Shown here: positions 1 to 7,924 of the stretch, in pieces
Layout: each line of letters begins with the position of its first letter
How positions within the stretch are numbered: the first letter of the stretch is position 1
Source: an uncultured Lachnospiraceae bacterium
GTDB taxonomy: Bacteria > Bacillota > Clostridia > Lachnospirales > Lachnospiraceae
Assembly: GCA_947589305.1 (NCBI GenBank)
Contig: CANQAP010000011.1
Location: forward strand, 1 to 61,296
Reading direction: 5' to 3'
Length of the DNA stretch: 61,296 nucleotides
Position numbers and translations under genes: made by a program
The notes under the pieces: model-generated
The model's input: the letters and a program-made list of their open reading frames with translations, nothing else
What the model was told of the DNA's origin: nothing
The model's database searches: none

Positions 1-77
1 GACGGGACTTGAACCCGAACCCACTTGCGTGGACATGAACCTGAATCATGCGCGTATGCCAATTCCGCCACAACTGC
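1..77 (-). tRNA. tRNA-Leu (CAG), 3' end cut by window edge
   Basis: Read on the minus strand, the 5' acceptor half GCAGTTG (71-77) is followed by a D-arm with TGGCGGAATTGGC, an anticodon stem CATGA/TCATG enclosing loop TTCAGGT (anticodon CAG), a long variable arm typical of class II tRNAs, and a T-arm with TTCAAGT. The last six acceptor bases and the discriminator lie outside the window. Confidence 0.9.
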
Positions 78-125
78 TGATATCTGCCGGTTCATATAAT
101 ACCGACAGACGATATTATACAATAA

Positions 126-1217
126 TTATTCTTCAATTGCAATAGCATTATCAGCCAAAAAATCTATTACTTTATCATAGATCACTGCATATGCCAGTTC
201 CTCCATCGAATAACTTTCGTAAATCGTCTCTTCATTCAGACTGGTATTTGCTGCGCATTCCGCCGCGACATATTCCTGTACTTCGTTTTTAGTTGCCGTA
301 ATATGTTCCGCATCCGCTATCATGCAAACCACCATTTTTTCTTTCAGCAGTTCTTGGATATATTCCTCGACATCCGCACGATAGGTCTCCTCCGTATACG
401 GATTCCCTTCTTCGTCCTGAAGCAGATTTAAGTATTCCGTGTATTCCATGCCATACGCATCCGCTCCGTCCTTCGCTGCCTGAATCGTCTGCTCTGTCAA
501 CTCTGACATTTCTTTTTCCGGATACGACTGAACTGTCGCATTATCCATGACCGCCACGATCAGATCGACCTTCATCTGCTGGTCTGCGCGTTCTTTCTTA
601 TAATTTTCATAGTCCATTTTCAACGCATCCATAAATGCGTTGACCGTCTCATAATCGGTGTTCTCCGCTACCAATTCATCGGTCAGTTCGTCCGGATATG
701 TCGTCTGGTAGATGGAATTGATCGTACATACAAAAGTGGCATCTTTTCCTGCCAGATCAGAAATGGTATTGTCGGAGTTTTTATAATCATCCGGAAATGT
801 TACATTGACTTCGATTCCTTCTTCTCCCACGTCATGACCGATCAACTGTTCCTCAAAATCATCAATATACTGATGGGAACCGATCGTCAGACTTGTGCCG
901 GCTCCATCCGTACTCCCGCCTTCAAATGCCTCACCGTCTACATAACCGATGTAATCCAGATTAATGGTATCACCGTCTTTGACCGTTCCTTCCGTCAATT
1001 CTACGGTATCACCCCACTGTTGTAAACAGTTATCTACCTGAGCCTGCAATTCTTCCTCTGTGACCGTAGTAGAAAGTGGTGTATATTCCACTCCGATATA
1101 TTGTCCCAGTGTCACATAATCTGCATAATTTTTCATCTTGGTTCCGCTATTGCAACCGGTCAGCAAACCGATACAGGCACCCGCAATCATCAACATACCA
1201 CATACATGTTTTTTCAT
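126..1217 (-). CDS. Trigger-factor-like FKBP peptidyl-prolyl isomerase lipoprotein
   Basis: Predicted 363-residue exported foldase. The N-terminus is a lipoprotein signal: a Lys pair, a hydrophobic stretch and lipobox LLTGC, with Cys22 as the lipidation site. Residues about 65-170 form an FKBP-type domain (NLDYIGYVDGEAFEGG, FEEQLIGHDVGE, VTFPDDY). The remaining residues resemble the helical C-terminal chaperone arm of trigger factor. The ribosome-docking N-terminal domain of cytosolic trigger factor is absent, so this looks like a trigger-factor derivative working outside the membrane. I start it at 1217 (MKKHVC), preceded by AGGA; an in-frame extension to 1259 would put residues ahead of the signal peptide and read into the adjacent repeat array. 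Family placement is from motifs; client proteins are unknown. Confidence 0.8.
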   Translation of the reverse strand: MKKHVCGMLMIAGACIGLLTGCNSGTKMKNYADYVTLGQYIGVEYTPLSTTVTEEELQAQVDNCLQQWGDTVELTEGTVKDGDTINLDYIGYVDGEAFEGGSTDGAGTSLTIGSHQYIDDFEEQLIGHDVGEEGIEVNVTFPDDYKNSDNTISDLAGKDATFVCTINSIYQTTYPDELTDELVAENTDYETVNAFMDALKMDYENYKKERADQQMKVDLIVAVMDNATVQSYPEKEMSELTEQTIQAAKDGADAYGMEYTEYLNLLQDEEGNPYTEETYRADVEEYIQELLKEKMVVCMIADAEHITATKNEVQEYVAAECAANTSLNEETIYESYSMEELAYAVIYDKVIDFLADNAIAIEE

Positions 1218-1251
1218 ATTCCTATCAAATTCCTTCCATATAATATATCTT

Positions 1252-1416
1252 GTCACCAACCGCAGGTTGATGACCTACGCACGCATCAGCGTGCTTCCTC
1301 TTTATTTCCTGTCACCAACCGTAGGTTGATGACCTACGCACGCATCAGCGTGCTTCCTTTTTATATCTTGTCACCAACCGAAGGTTGATGACCTGCGCAC
1401 GCATCAGCGTGCTTCC
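1252..1416. repeat. Three tandem copies of a 59-bp repeat with two dyads each
   Basis: Conserved cores of 47 bp begin at 1252, 1311 and 1370, an exact 59-bp period, separated by 12 bp of T/A-rich spacer. Each core contains GTCACCAACC-GnA-GGTTGATGAC (inverted repeat with one mismatch) and then GCACGC-ATCA-GCGTGC (perfect inverted repeat), so each unit could fold as two hairpins. The copies differ at only a few positions. The array lies immediately upstream of the lipoprotein start codon, in what would be its leader. Confidence 0.9.
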
Positions 1417-1492
1417 TTCAACAGTCTCAAAACACTTATACCATAGCACAAAGCCGGATAAAATAAAAGGGGCTAATACAAGATTCCGTTTT

Positions 1493-1550
1493 TCTCCATA
1501 TCTAGTAGTTCATCTGCTGTGTTGTACTAAATGTAGTAGTTTTTTATAAA
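1493..1550 (+). promoter_or_regulatory. Distal nrdD promoter with a pair of degenerate NrdR-like boxes
   Basis: Promoter TTGTAC (1522-1527), 17-bp spacer, TATAAA (1545-1550). Two 16-bp sites at 1493-1508 and 1524-1539 match the NrdR consensus acaCwAtATaTwGtgt at about 10 of 16 positions each. Their centres are 31 bp apart (three helical turns), and the second overlaps the -35 element. The sites are degenerate; the spacing is what makes them credible. Confidence 0.5.
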
Positions 1551-1635
1551 TTATATTCAATTGTCGAAAATTGTTCGCTTTATGCAAACATTTTCCTACG
1601 TTTTCAAATCTTTCAAACGAATTCAAATATTAAAA

Positions 1636-1709
1636 CCACAATATCTTGTGTTTTTCTTTTAAAATTTATCCTATATCTAGTAGACAAAGCATAATTCAGG
1701 TGTTATAAT
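1636..1709 (+). promoter_or_regulatory. Proximal nrdD promoter with a pair of NrdR boxes
   Basis: Site CCACAATATCTTGTGT (1636-1651) matches the NrdR consensus at 14 of 16 positions. A second site at 1668-1683 matches 11 of 16 and lies 32 bp further on, the spacing usual for paired NrdR boxes. The promoter is TAGACA (1681-1686), 17-bp spacer, TATAAT (1704-1709) with an extended-10 TG at 1701. The second box runs into the -35, so bound NrdR would block RNA polymerase. Confidence 0.75.
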
Positions 1710-1755
1710 AAACTTCCGAAGGTTTTTGATACACAAAATCCTTCGGAAGTTTATT
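1707..1755. repeat. 16-bp perfect inverted repeat at the nrdD transcription start
   Basis: The arms at 1707-1722 and 1740-1755 are perfectly complementary, with a 17-base centre. The left arm starts inside the -10 element, so the dyad spans the expected start site near 1716. No T-run follows on the plus strand, so it is not a normal terminator for that strand. It could be a leader hairpin, a regulator site, or a minus-strand structure. Confidence 0.75.
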
Positions 1756-1822
1756 AACGTATTTAATATCATCTATATATTTAAATATTTAATTTAAGAA
1801 AGGTTAGGCGGGGTGTCAAACT

Positions 1823-3949
1823 ATGCAAGTAATCAAAAGAGACGGTCGGGCGGTGACCTATGACCGCAGTAAAATCGTAACTGCAATCCAAAAGGCAAAT
1901 GCCGAGGTTGCTCCATCCGAACAGGTATCGGAAGAAACCATTGACAACATCATCGGCTATATCGAAGGGAAAAACCGAACCCGAATGCTGGTAGAGGATA
2001 TTCAGGACATTATCGAGCAAAAACTGATGGCAGAAGGCAAATTTGTTCTGGCAAAGACTTATATTATCTATCGCTATTCGCGGGAATTGGTCCGCAAAGC
2101 CAACACCACGGACGAATCCATCCTGAGTTTGATCAAGAACCGGAATAAAGACGTTATGGAAGAAAATTCCAATAAGAACGCAACGGTTGCTTCTACCCAG
2201 CGGGATCTGATCGCCGGAGAAGTGTCCAAAGATCTGACCAAGCGTATTCTCTTACCGGAAAAGATTGCAAAGGCACATGAAGAAGGCGTCCTGCACTTTC
2301 ATGACTCCGATTATTTCTTACAGCCGATCTTCAACTGCTGTCTGATCAATATCGGTGATATGCTGGATAACGGAACCGTTATGAACGGCAAATTGATCGA
2401 GAGTCCAAAGAGCTTCCAAGTGGCATGTACCGTTATGACACAAATCATCTCTTCGGTTGCCAGCAGCCAATACGGCGGTCAATCCGTTGATGTCCGGCAC
2501 TTGGGCAAATATCTCAGAAAAAGCTACGATAAATATAAGGCACGTTTCATTGAGCAGTTTGGCGACCATGTATCTTCTGACATCATTGAACAGATGGTAC
2601 AGGAGCGGGTGCAGGATGAGTTGCGTTCCGGCGTACAAACGATTCAATATCAGATCAATACGTTAATGACGACAAATGGTCAGTCTCCGTTTGTTACGTT
2701 ATTCTTATACTTGGACGAGCATGATGAATACATTGAGGAAAATGCGCAGATCATCGCTGAGATCTTAAGACAGCGTATGGAAGGCATTAAAAATGAAAAA
2801 GGCGTCTATGTGACACCTGCGTTTCCAAAGCTGATCTATGTCTTGGACGAATGTAATTGCCTGAAAGGCGGTCCTTATGACTATATTACGGAAATGGCAG
2901 TCCGCTGCTCCGCAAAACGTATGTATCCGGATTATATCAGTGCCAAGATGATGCGTCAGAATTACGAAGGCAACGTCTTCAGCCCGATGGGATGCCGCAG
3001 CTTTCTTTCTCCATGGAAGGATGAAGACGGCAATTATAAGTTTGAAGGACGTTTCAACCAAGGCGTCGTTTCGATCAACCTTCCGCAGATCGGTATTTTG
3101 GCAAAGAAAGACGAAGAAACTTTCTGGCAGTTGTTAGATGAGCGTTTGGAACTCTGCTATGAAGCATTGATGTGCCGCCACAACGCCTTAGTGGGCGTTA
3201 CTTCCGATGTCAGTCCGATTCACTGGCAGTACGGTGCGATCGCCCGTCTGAAGAAGGGTGAAAAAATCGATAAACTGTTATATAACGGATATTCGACCAT
3301 TTCCCTTGGTTATATCGGGTTATATGAAGTCACAAAATTAATGAAAGGCGTCAGTCATACAGACCCGACCGGGTTGGATTTTGCATTGCGTGTCATGACG
3401 CATTTACGGGAAGCAACCGACCGCTGGAAGGCACAGACCGGCATTGCGTTCGGTTTATACGGCACGCCTGCCGAGTCCCTGTGTTACCGTTTTGCCAGAA
3501 TTGACAAAGAACGTTTCGGAACCATTGAAGATGTAACGGATAAAGGATATTATACCAACTCCTACCATGTGGATGTACGGGAACGGATCGACGCATTCAG
3601 TAAATTCCAGTTTGAAAGCCAGTTCCAGAAGATTTCTTCCGGCGGCGCTATCTCCTATGTGGAAATTCCAAATATGCGGAATAATCTGGAAGCCCTCTCT
3701 GAGGTTGTCCGTTATATTTACGATAATATCCAGTATGCGGAATTCAATACCAAATCCGATTACTGTCATGTATGCGGATGGGACGGAGAAATCATTATCA
3801 ACGACAATAACGAATGGGAATGTCCACAGTGTCATAATAAAGATCATTCCAAGATGAATGTCACCCGTCGGACCTGTGGCTACTTGGGCGAGAATTTCTG
3901 GAATGTCGGCAAGACAAAAGAAATTAAATCCCGTGTTCTGCATCTGTAG
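1823..3949 (+). CDS. nrdD: Anaerobic (class III) ribonucleoside-triphosphate reductase
   Basis: 708 residues, full length for NrdD, which reduces NTPs to dNTPs in the cytoplasm with a glycyl radical and formate as usual reductant. The N-terminal ~90 residues are an ATP-cone (MQVIKRDGRAVTYDRSKI), the allosteric dATP/ATP sensor. The C-terminus has a Zn site (CHVCG...CPQCH) followed by RRTCGYL, the glycyl-radical loop, with Gly686 as the radical residue. nrdG follows 54 bp downstream as the activase gene. Control by NrdR is likely from the boxes at 1493-1683. No truncation or unusual insertion was seen. Confidence 0.97.
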   Translation: MQVIKRDGRAVTYDRSKIVTAIQKANAEVAPSEQVSEETIDNIIGYIEGKNRTRMLVEDIQDIIEQKLMAEGKFVLAKTYIIYRYSRELVRKANTTDESILSLIKNRNKDVMEENSNKNATVASTQRDLIAGEVSKDLTKRILLPEKIAKAHEEGVLHFHDSDYFLQPIFNCCLINIGDMLDNGTVMNGKLIESPKSFQVACTVMTQIISSVASSQYGGQSVDVRHLGKYLRKSYDKYKARFIEQFGDHVSSDIIEQMVQERVQDELRSGVQTIQYQINTLMTTNGQSPFVTLFLYLDEHDEYIEENAQIIAEILRQRMEGIKNEKGVYVTPAFPKLIYVLDECNCLKGGPYDYITEMAVRCSAKRMYPDYISAKMMRQNYEGNVFSPMGCRSFLSPWKDEDGNYKFEGRFNQGVVSINLPQIGILAKKDEETFWQLLDERLELCYEALMCRHNALVGVTSDVSPIHWQYGAIARLKKGEKIDKLLYNGYSTISLGYIGLYEVTKLMKGVSHTDPTGLDFALRVMTHLREATDRWKAQTGIAFGLYGTPAESLCYRFARIDKERFGTIEDVTDKGYYTNSYHVDVRERIDAFSKFQFESQFQKISSGGAISYVEIPNMRNNLEALSEVVRYIYDNIQYAEFNTKSDYCHVCGWDGEIIINDNNEWECPQCHNKDHSKMNVTRRTCGYLGENFWNVGKTKEIKSRVLHL

Positions 3950-4003
3950 CATTTTGCCCTGCCAAACAGTTGATCAGGACAAATACAAAGTAGGTGAATG
4001 AAC

Positions 4004-4555
4004 ATGAATTATGCAGATATTAAAAAATATGACATTGCAAACGGTCCCGGTGTACGCATTTCCATCTTTGTCAGCGGATGCACACATCATTGCAAAAACT
4101 GCTTCAATCCGGAAACGTGGGATTTCAATTACGGCACTTCCTTTACTTCCGGTACGATCAAGACATTGTTGGAATACTTAAAACCGGATTATATTCGGGG
4201 TCTTACCATTTTAGGCGGCGAACCTTTTGAACATATTAATCAACTTGGTTTACTGCCGTTGGTACGAGCCGTCAAGGAACGATATCCGAACAAAAGCATC
4301 TGGTGCTATACCGGTTATCTCTACGATGAGGATATCCTAAAAAATATGGTGCCTGTCTGGCCGGAAACTACAGAATTACTTTCTTATATTGACGTATTGG
4401 TAGACGGTCCCTTTATCGAAGAAGAAAAAGACCTAGGCATTAAGTTCCGAGGATCAAGGAACCAGCGAATCATCATGATCCCGGAATCCATTAAGACAGG
4501 GCAGATCGTTCTGTGGGATGAGACGCAGGACTTTTTACCCCGAACGAATCGATAA
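4004..4555 (+). CDS. nrdG: Anaerobic ribonucleotide reductase activating protein (radical SAM)
   Basis: 183 residues. NrdG uses a [4Fe-4S] cluster and S-adenosylmethionine to place the glycyl radical on NrdD. The cluster motif is Cys26-x3-Cys30-x2-Cys33 (CTHHCKNC), and GGEPF (about residue 70) is the SAM-contacting motif. Two ATGs compete: 3998 lies only one or two bases after AGGTG, whereas 4004 sits seven bases after it and gives the usual MNYADIKKYDIANGPGVR start, so I chose 4004. It is co-transcribed with nrdD and followed by a terminator. Confidence 0.95.
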   Translation: MNYADIKKYDIANGPGVRISIFVSGCTHHCKNCFNPETWDFNYGTSFTSGTIKTLLEYLKPDYIRGLTILGGEPFEHINQLGLLPLVRAVKERYPNKSIWCYTGYLYDEDILKNMVPVWPETTELLSYIDVLVDGPFIEEEKDLGIKFRGSRNQRIIMIPESIKTGQIVLWDETQDFLPRTNR

Positions 4556-4567
4556 TCTAAAAACGAT

Positions 4568-4624
4568 AAATGCCAACCTGCAAACCGTTGTCACTGCAGC
4601 GGTTTGACAGATTGGCATTTTTGT
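4568..4624. terminator. Bidirectional terminator between nrdG and the aldo/keto reductase gene
   Basis: A long hairpin (AAATGCCAA.CTG.CAAACCG paired with CGGTTTG.CAG.TTGGCATTT) is followed by T5 on the plus strand. The complementary strand ends ATTTATCGTTTTT, so it can serve both convergent operons. Confidence 0.85.
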
Positions 4625-4651
4625 ATGTTCCTTTTAGAATCGCCTATGCTT

Positions 4652-5800
4652 CTATCCCTGCTCAAAATATGAAGCAACCTCTTTTAAGTGCTGAATAATC
4701 GGCAGATGCTGTGGACACGCTCTCTCGCACTGACCACAGGCGATACACACACTTGCCTTTCCGAAAATGTGCGTCAAGCGGTCATAGTACTCTCCTTGCG
4801 GTGTCCAGCCTTTTTCTTTGACCTCCTGCTTATCTGCATTGTATAACGAAAAATATTTCGGGATGGCAATCTTCATCGGACAGCCGTCCGTACAATAAGA
4901 ACAGCCGGTACACGGAATGATGATATTGTGATTGATCATATCGGTTGCCTGACGGACGATCTTGTGTTCTTCATCCGTCAACGGTTCAAATTCCGACATG
5001 AAATCCGTATTATCGATCACTTGTTCCAAATTACTCATACCGCTTAATACCATCATGACATGATCTAAGCTCGCAGCAAATCGAATCGCCCATGAAGAAA
5101 CCGATAATTCCGGATGATAGGAACGGAACAATGACTCTACCTGTTCCGGCACCTTAGCAAGCGTTCCTCCTTTTACCGGTTCCATAACGATCACCGGTTT
5201 ATTATGCCGGACTGCCACTTCGTAACACAATTTAGACTGAATGGCATTACTCTCCCAATCCAAATAGTTGATCTGCAACTGTACGAATTCCATTTCCGGA
5301 TGCTCCGTCAATACGCGGTCTAAAAGTTCCGCATTATCATGAAAGGAAAAACCGATATGTTTTACCAAGCCTTGCTTTTGTTTTTCCTGAAGCCACTGAA
5401 AACAATCCAAGTTTTCATACACTTGATAGTGGTCCTGTCCGACATCATGCAAGAGATAATAATCAAAGAAGGATACGCCCGTTTTTTCCATCTGTTCATA
5501 AAAGATGCGGTCCCGGTCTTCTTTCGTCTGCAAAAAGTTTGCATGCAGCTTTGTCGCCAACGTATAGGAATCTCTCGGATGGCGGCTGACTAAAGCCTCT
5601 TTTACCGCATGTTCGCTCTGAAAGCCACAGTACATCCATGCCGTATCAAAATAAGTAAACCCTCGTTCCAAAAACGTATCTACCATTTTTTTAGTCAATT
5701 CCATGTCAATCTTTGATGGGTCTTCCGCATCCAGCGAAGGCAACCGCATCAACCCGAATCCCAATTTTTTTGTCTTTGCTCCATCTTCTCCAATCTTCAT
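4652..5800 (-). CDS. Aldo/keto reductase with C-terminal ferredoxin-type 4Fe-4S domain
   Basis: 382 residues. The first ~270 form an aldo/keto reductase barrel: the start LGFGLMRLP, FDTAWMY with the catalytic Tyr, TLATKLH with the catalytic Lys, and YYLLHDVG with the active-site His. Residues ~295-380 add CTGCSYCTDGCP and CIACGQCERACP, two cysteine sets able to hold [4Fe-4S] clusters, the second followed by the Pro expected in ferredoxins. This architecture is common in anaerobes; the substrate is unknown and electron flow may involve ferredoxin as well as NADPH. The start has AAGGAGG eight bases upstream. It lies 19 bp after aroB and is probably co-transcribed with it, though no link to the shikimate pathway is evident. 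Confidence 0.9.
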   Translation of the reverse strand: MKIGEDGAKTKKLGFGLMRLPSLDAEDPSKIDMELTKKMVDTFLERGFTYFDTAWMYCGFQSEHAVKEALVSRHPRDSYTLATKLHANFLQTKEDRDRIFYEQMEKTGVSFFDYYLLHDVGQDHYQVYENLDCFQWLQEKQKQGLVKHIGFSFHDNAELLDRVLTEHPEMEFVQLQINYLDWESNAIQSKLCYEVAVRHNKPVIVMEPVKGGTLAKVPEQVESLFRSYHPELSVSSWAIRFAASLDHVMMVLSGMSNLEQVIDNTDFMSEFEPLTDEEHKIVRQATDMINHNIIIPCTGCSYCTDGCPMKIAIPKYFSLYNADKQEVKEKGWTPQGEYYDRLTHIFGKASVCIACGQCERACPQHLPIIQHLKEVASYFEQG

Positions 5801-5819
5801 GATACATCCTCCTTACGAC

Positions 5820-6941
5820 CTAGATTTCTTTCATTTTCATAATGATCTCTCTTGCTACGGATTCTTCGATCGGCGTCGCAAACACGCCCTCCTGAAATTC
5901 AACGACCGATCCGATTCCCTTTTGAACGACAAAGCGTAATTTGCCGTCACGCACTTTTTTATCTGTGTACAATTTCTGCACTAAAGCCTCACGATCGATA
6001 TTATGCGGTATTGCAGTCGGCAGTCCGGCCTTTTGCAACAGAGCTTCTACCGCCTGCTTCTGATCTTCCGATATATAACCCAGACGCAATGCCAATTCCG
6101 CTTCGGCAACCAAGCCGATCGAGACAGCCTCCCCATGCAGCAGCCGATAATCACTGACCGTTTCAATCGCCCTTCCGACTGTATGCCCCAGATTCAATAT
6201 CTCACGCAGTCCGCTCTCCCGCTCATCTTTCATAACGACCTGATATTTTATCTGGCAATTCACCTGTGCAATATGTTCACAGGCTTCTCGTTCATTTGCC
6301 AAAATCTCGTCCATGTGTTCTTCTAAATAATGAAAGAATGACTCATCCGCAAGAATGGCATGTTTAATGGTTTCCGCCATTCCACTGGATAACTGACGTT
6401 CCGGCAGGGTTTTCCATGTGGCAATATCCAGATATACTTTCTTCGGCTGGTTGAACAATCCGATCAGATTCGTAGCCAGCGGCGTATCCACGGCTGTCTT
6501 TCCGCCCACGGATGCGTCCGCAGCCGCCAACAACGTAGTCGCATAATTAATAAACGGCACGCCTCTCCCATATGTGCCTGCCACAAAGCCTGCCAAATCC
6601 GTAACGACGCCGCCGCCGACCGCTAAAATGCAGCAATCTCTGCGGTAGCCTTTTGCCAGCATAGCATCTTCTAATTCTTCTTTCGTTTTCCGCGTCTTTT
6701 GTTTCTCTCCTGCTTCAAAGACAAACAGATCCGCCTGATAACCGGCTTCCAGCAGCATCTGATAGATCGGAACCGCATATAGGTCTTTCACAATACTGTC
6801 TGTAATAATCGCAAACTTTCGGACTCCCCCCACCAATCCGTTCCGGAGATCACGAATCAGCTTTTCTTCCAGTTCAAATCCGGTTTCAATGTCGTAACTG
6901 TCATCGACGATCTTTTTTAACTCTACCTGAAAAACGCTCAT
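5820..6941 (-). CDS. aroB: 3-dehydroquinate synthase
   Basis: 373 residues, slightly longer than the usual 350-360. It converts DAHP to 3-dehydroquinate, the second step of the shikimate pathway, using NAD+ and a divalent metal. Hallmarks are the glycine-rich NAD site GGGVVTDLAGFVAGTYGRG, DASVGGKTAVD, the NLIGLFNQP loop, and metal ligands in LNLGHTVGRAIE and LLHGEAVSIG. The start has AAAGGAA upstream. It is first in a two-gene unit with the aldo/keto reductase and lies just after the tRNA cluster terminator; no other shikimate genes are in the window. Confidence 0.95.
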   Translation of the reverse strand: MSVFQVELKKIVDDSYDIETGFELEEKLIRDLRNGLVGGVRKFAIITDSIVKDLYAVPIYQMLLEAGYQADLFVFEAGEKQKTRKTKEELEDAMLAKGYRRDCCILAVGGGVVTDLAGFVAGTYGRGVPFINYATTLLAAADASVGGKTAVDTPLATNLIGLFNQPKKVYLDIATWKTLPERQLSSGMAETIKHAILADESFFHYLEEHMDEILANEREACEHIAQVNCQIKYQVVMKDERESGLREILNLGHTVGRAIETVSDYRLLHGEAVSIGLVAEAELALRLGYISEDQKQAVEALLQKAGLPTAIPHNIDREALVQKLYTDKKVRDGKLRFVVQKGIGSVVEFQEGVFATPIEESVAREIIMKMKEI

Positions 6942-7031
6942 TTCACTGTTCCTTTCCTGCCATCTTGATCTGCGCGAAGCCCTCTTGTTTCAGTGTAGCA
7001 AATTCCCGATACATTCGCAACGGTTGAGTCA

Positions 7032-7067
7032 CAAAAAACCAGCAAACTATAAGAGTTGCTGGTTTTT
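7032..7067 (-). terminator. Terminator of the tRNA cluster
   Basis: On the minus strand the hairpin AAAAACCAGCAA...TTGCTGGTTTTTT ends in a T6 run immediately after tRNA-Lys. This closes the six-tRNA transcript before aroB. Confidence 0.85.
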
Positions 7068-7069
7068 GC

Positions 7070-7142
7070 ATGAGACATCGGGGACTCGAACCCCGGACAA
7101 CTTGATTAAAAGTCAAGTGCTCTACCACCTGAGCTAATATCC
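7070..7142 (-). tRNA. tRNA-Lys (TTT)
   Basis: Acceptor GGGATAT pairs with ATGTCTC (two G-U pairs). Anticodon stem CTTGA/TCAAG encloses loop CTTTTAA, anticodon TTT; the T-arm has GGGGTTCGAGTCCCC. It is the last tRNA of the cluster. Confidence 0.95.
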
Positions 7143-7187
7143 CATTTCAATTATTACATTGAATCCCATGAAAGCAAACGCCTTCAA

Positions 7188-7260
7188 ACTGGGCTAGCTG
7201 GATTCGAACCAGCGTAATGCAGGAGTCAAAGTCCTGTGCCTTACCGCTTGGCGATAGCCC
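7188..7260 (-). tRNA. tRNA-Gln (TTG)
   Basis: Acceptor TGGGCTA/TAGCCCA with the U1-A72 pair typical of bacterial tRNA-Gln. Anticodon stem CAGGA/TCCTG encloses CTTTGAC, anticodon TTG; the T-arm has CTGGTTCGAATCCAG. Confidence 0.95.
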
Positions 7261-7312
7261 ATTAGTAAGTAAATAGCTTCGGAACCGTCTGCGGACGCTT
7301 TGCTCCTTGCAG

Positions 7313-7387
7313 GGTGGATAGAGGGACTTGAACCCTCGGCCTCCAGAGCCACAATCTGGCGCGCTAGCCAACTGCGCCATACCCACC
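7313..7387 (-). tRNA. tRNA-His (GTG)
   Basis: Acceptor GTGGGTA/TATCCAC with an extra G-1:C73 pair, the histidine identity element. The anticodon loop TTGTGGC gives anticodon GTG. Confidence 0.95.
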
Positions 7388-7391
7388 ATAA

Positions 7392-7465
<74 letters not shown>

Positions 7466-7503
7466 ATCTCTTCTTTCACATGAAAAGCTCTTGCGAAAGA
7501 AAA

Positions 7504-7574
7504 AGCGGGTGATGGGAATCGAACCCACGTGTCTAGCTTGGAAGGCTAGTGTTCTACCATTGAACTACACCCGC
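7504..7574 (-). tRNA. tRNA-Gly (TCC)
   Basis: Perfect acceptor GCGGGTG/CACCCGC. Anticodon stem CTAGC/GCTAG encloses CTTCCAA, anticodon TCC; the T-arm has GTGGGTTCGATTCCCAT. Confidence 0.95.
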
Positions 7575-7609
7575 GCATTTATCTTTGTGGATACTGAATG
7601 GAGCTTCAG

Positions 7610-7684
7610 TCGGGGTGACAGGATTCGAACCTGCGACCTCTTGATCCCAAATCAAGCGCTCTAGCCAAGCTGAGCCACACCCCG
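7610..7684 (-). tRNA. tRNA-Pro (TGG)
   Basis: Perfect acceptor CGGGGTG/CACCCCG. Anticodon stem CTTGA/TCAAG encloses TTTGGGA, anticodon TGG. It is the first tRNA of the minus-strand cluster Pro-Gly-Arg-His-Gln-Lys. Confidence 0.95.
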
Positions 7685-7831
7685 TTTCCCACGAAAATTG
7701 TCCTGCATCCTTCTTGATTTTACTGCCCTTTTGTCAACGCAAGTGTTATTATATCGAATGGCTTCCAAAAAGTCAACACCCTATTTTATAATTTCATATA
7801 TTTTCGAAAACAGGTATGGTAAGTGAAATCA

Positions 7832-7862
7832 GAGAAACGGGACTCTCCAAAGGACAGTCCCG
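7832..7862 (-). terminator. Likely terminator of the small acidic membrane protein gene
   Basis: Hairpin CGGGACTGTCC-TTT-GGAGAGTCCCG on the minus strand, followed by TTTCTCT. The stem is strong but the U-tract is poor. Confidence 0.45.
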
Positions 7863-7924
7863 CCTTTCCATTTGCCCGTACTTTTTAACGCTTTCCGGTA
7901 ATCTTATCCTGTCGCCTTCTGCGA

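Noticed and set aside
1252..1416. Possible short CRISPR array
   Set aside because: The conserved core (47 bp) is longer than the 12-bp intervals, the intervals are similar to each other, and no cas gene is near.
3455..3952. 165-residue minus-strand frame inside nrdD
   Set aside because: Complete shadow of a conserved catalytic gene; no start signal.
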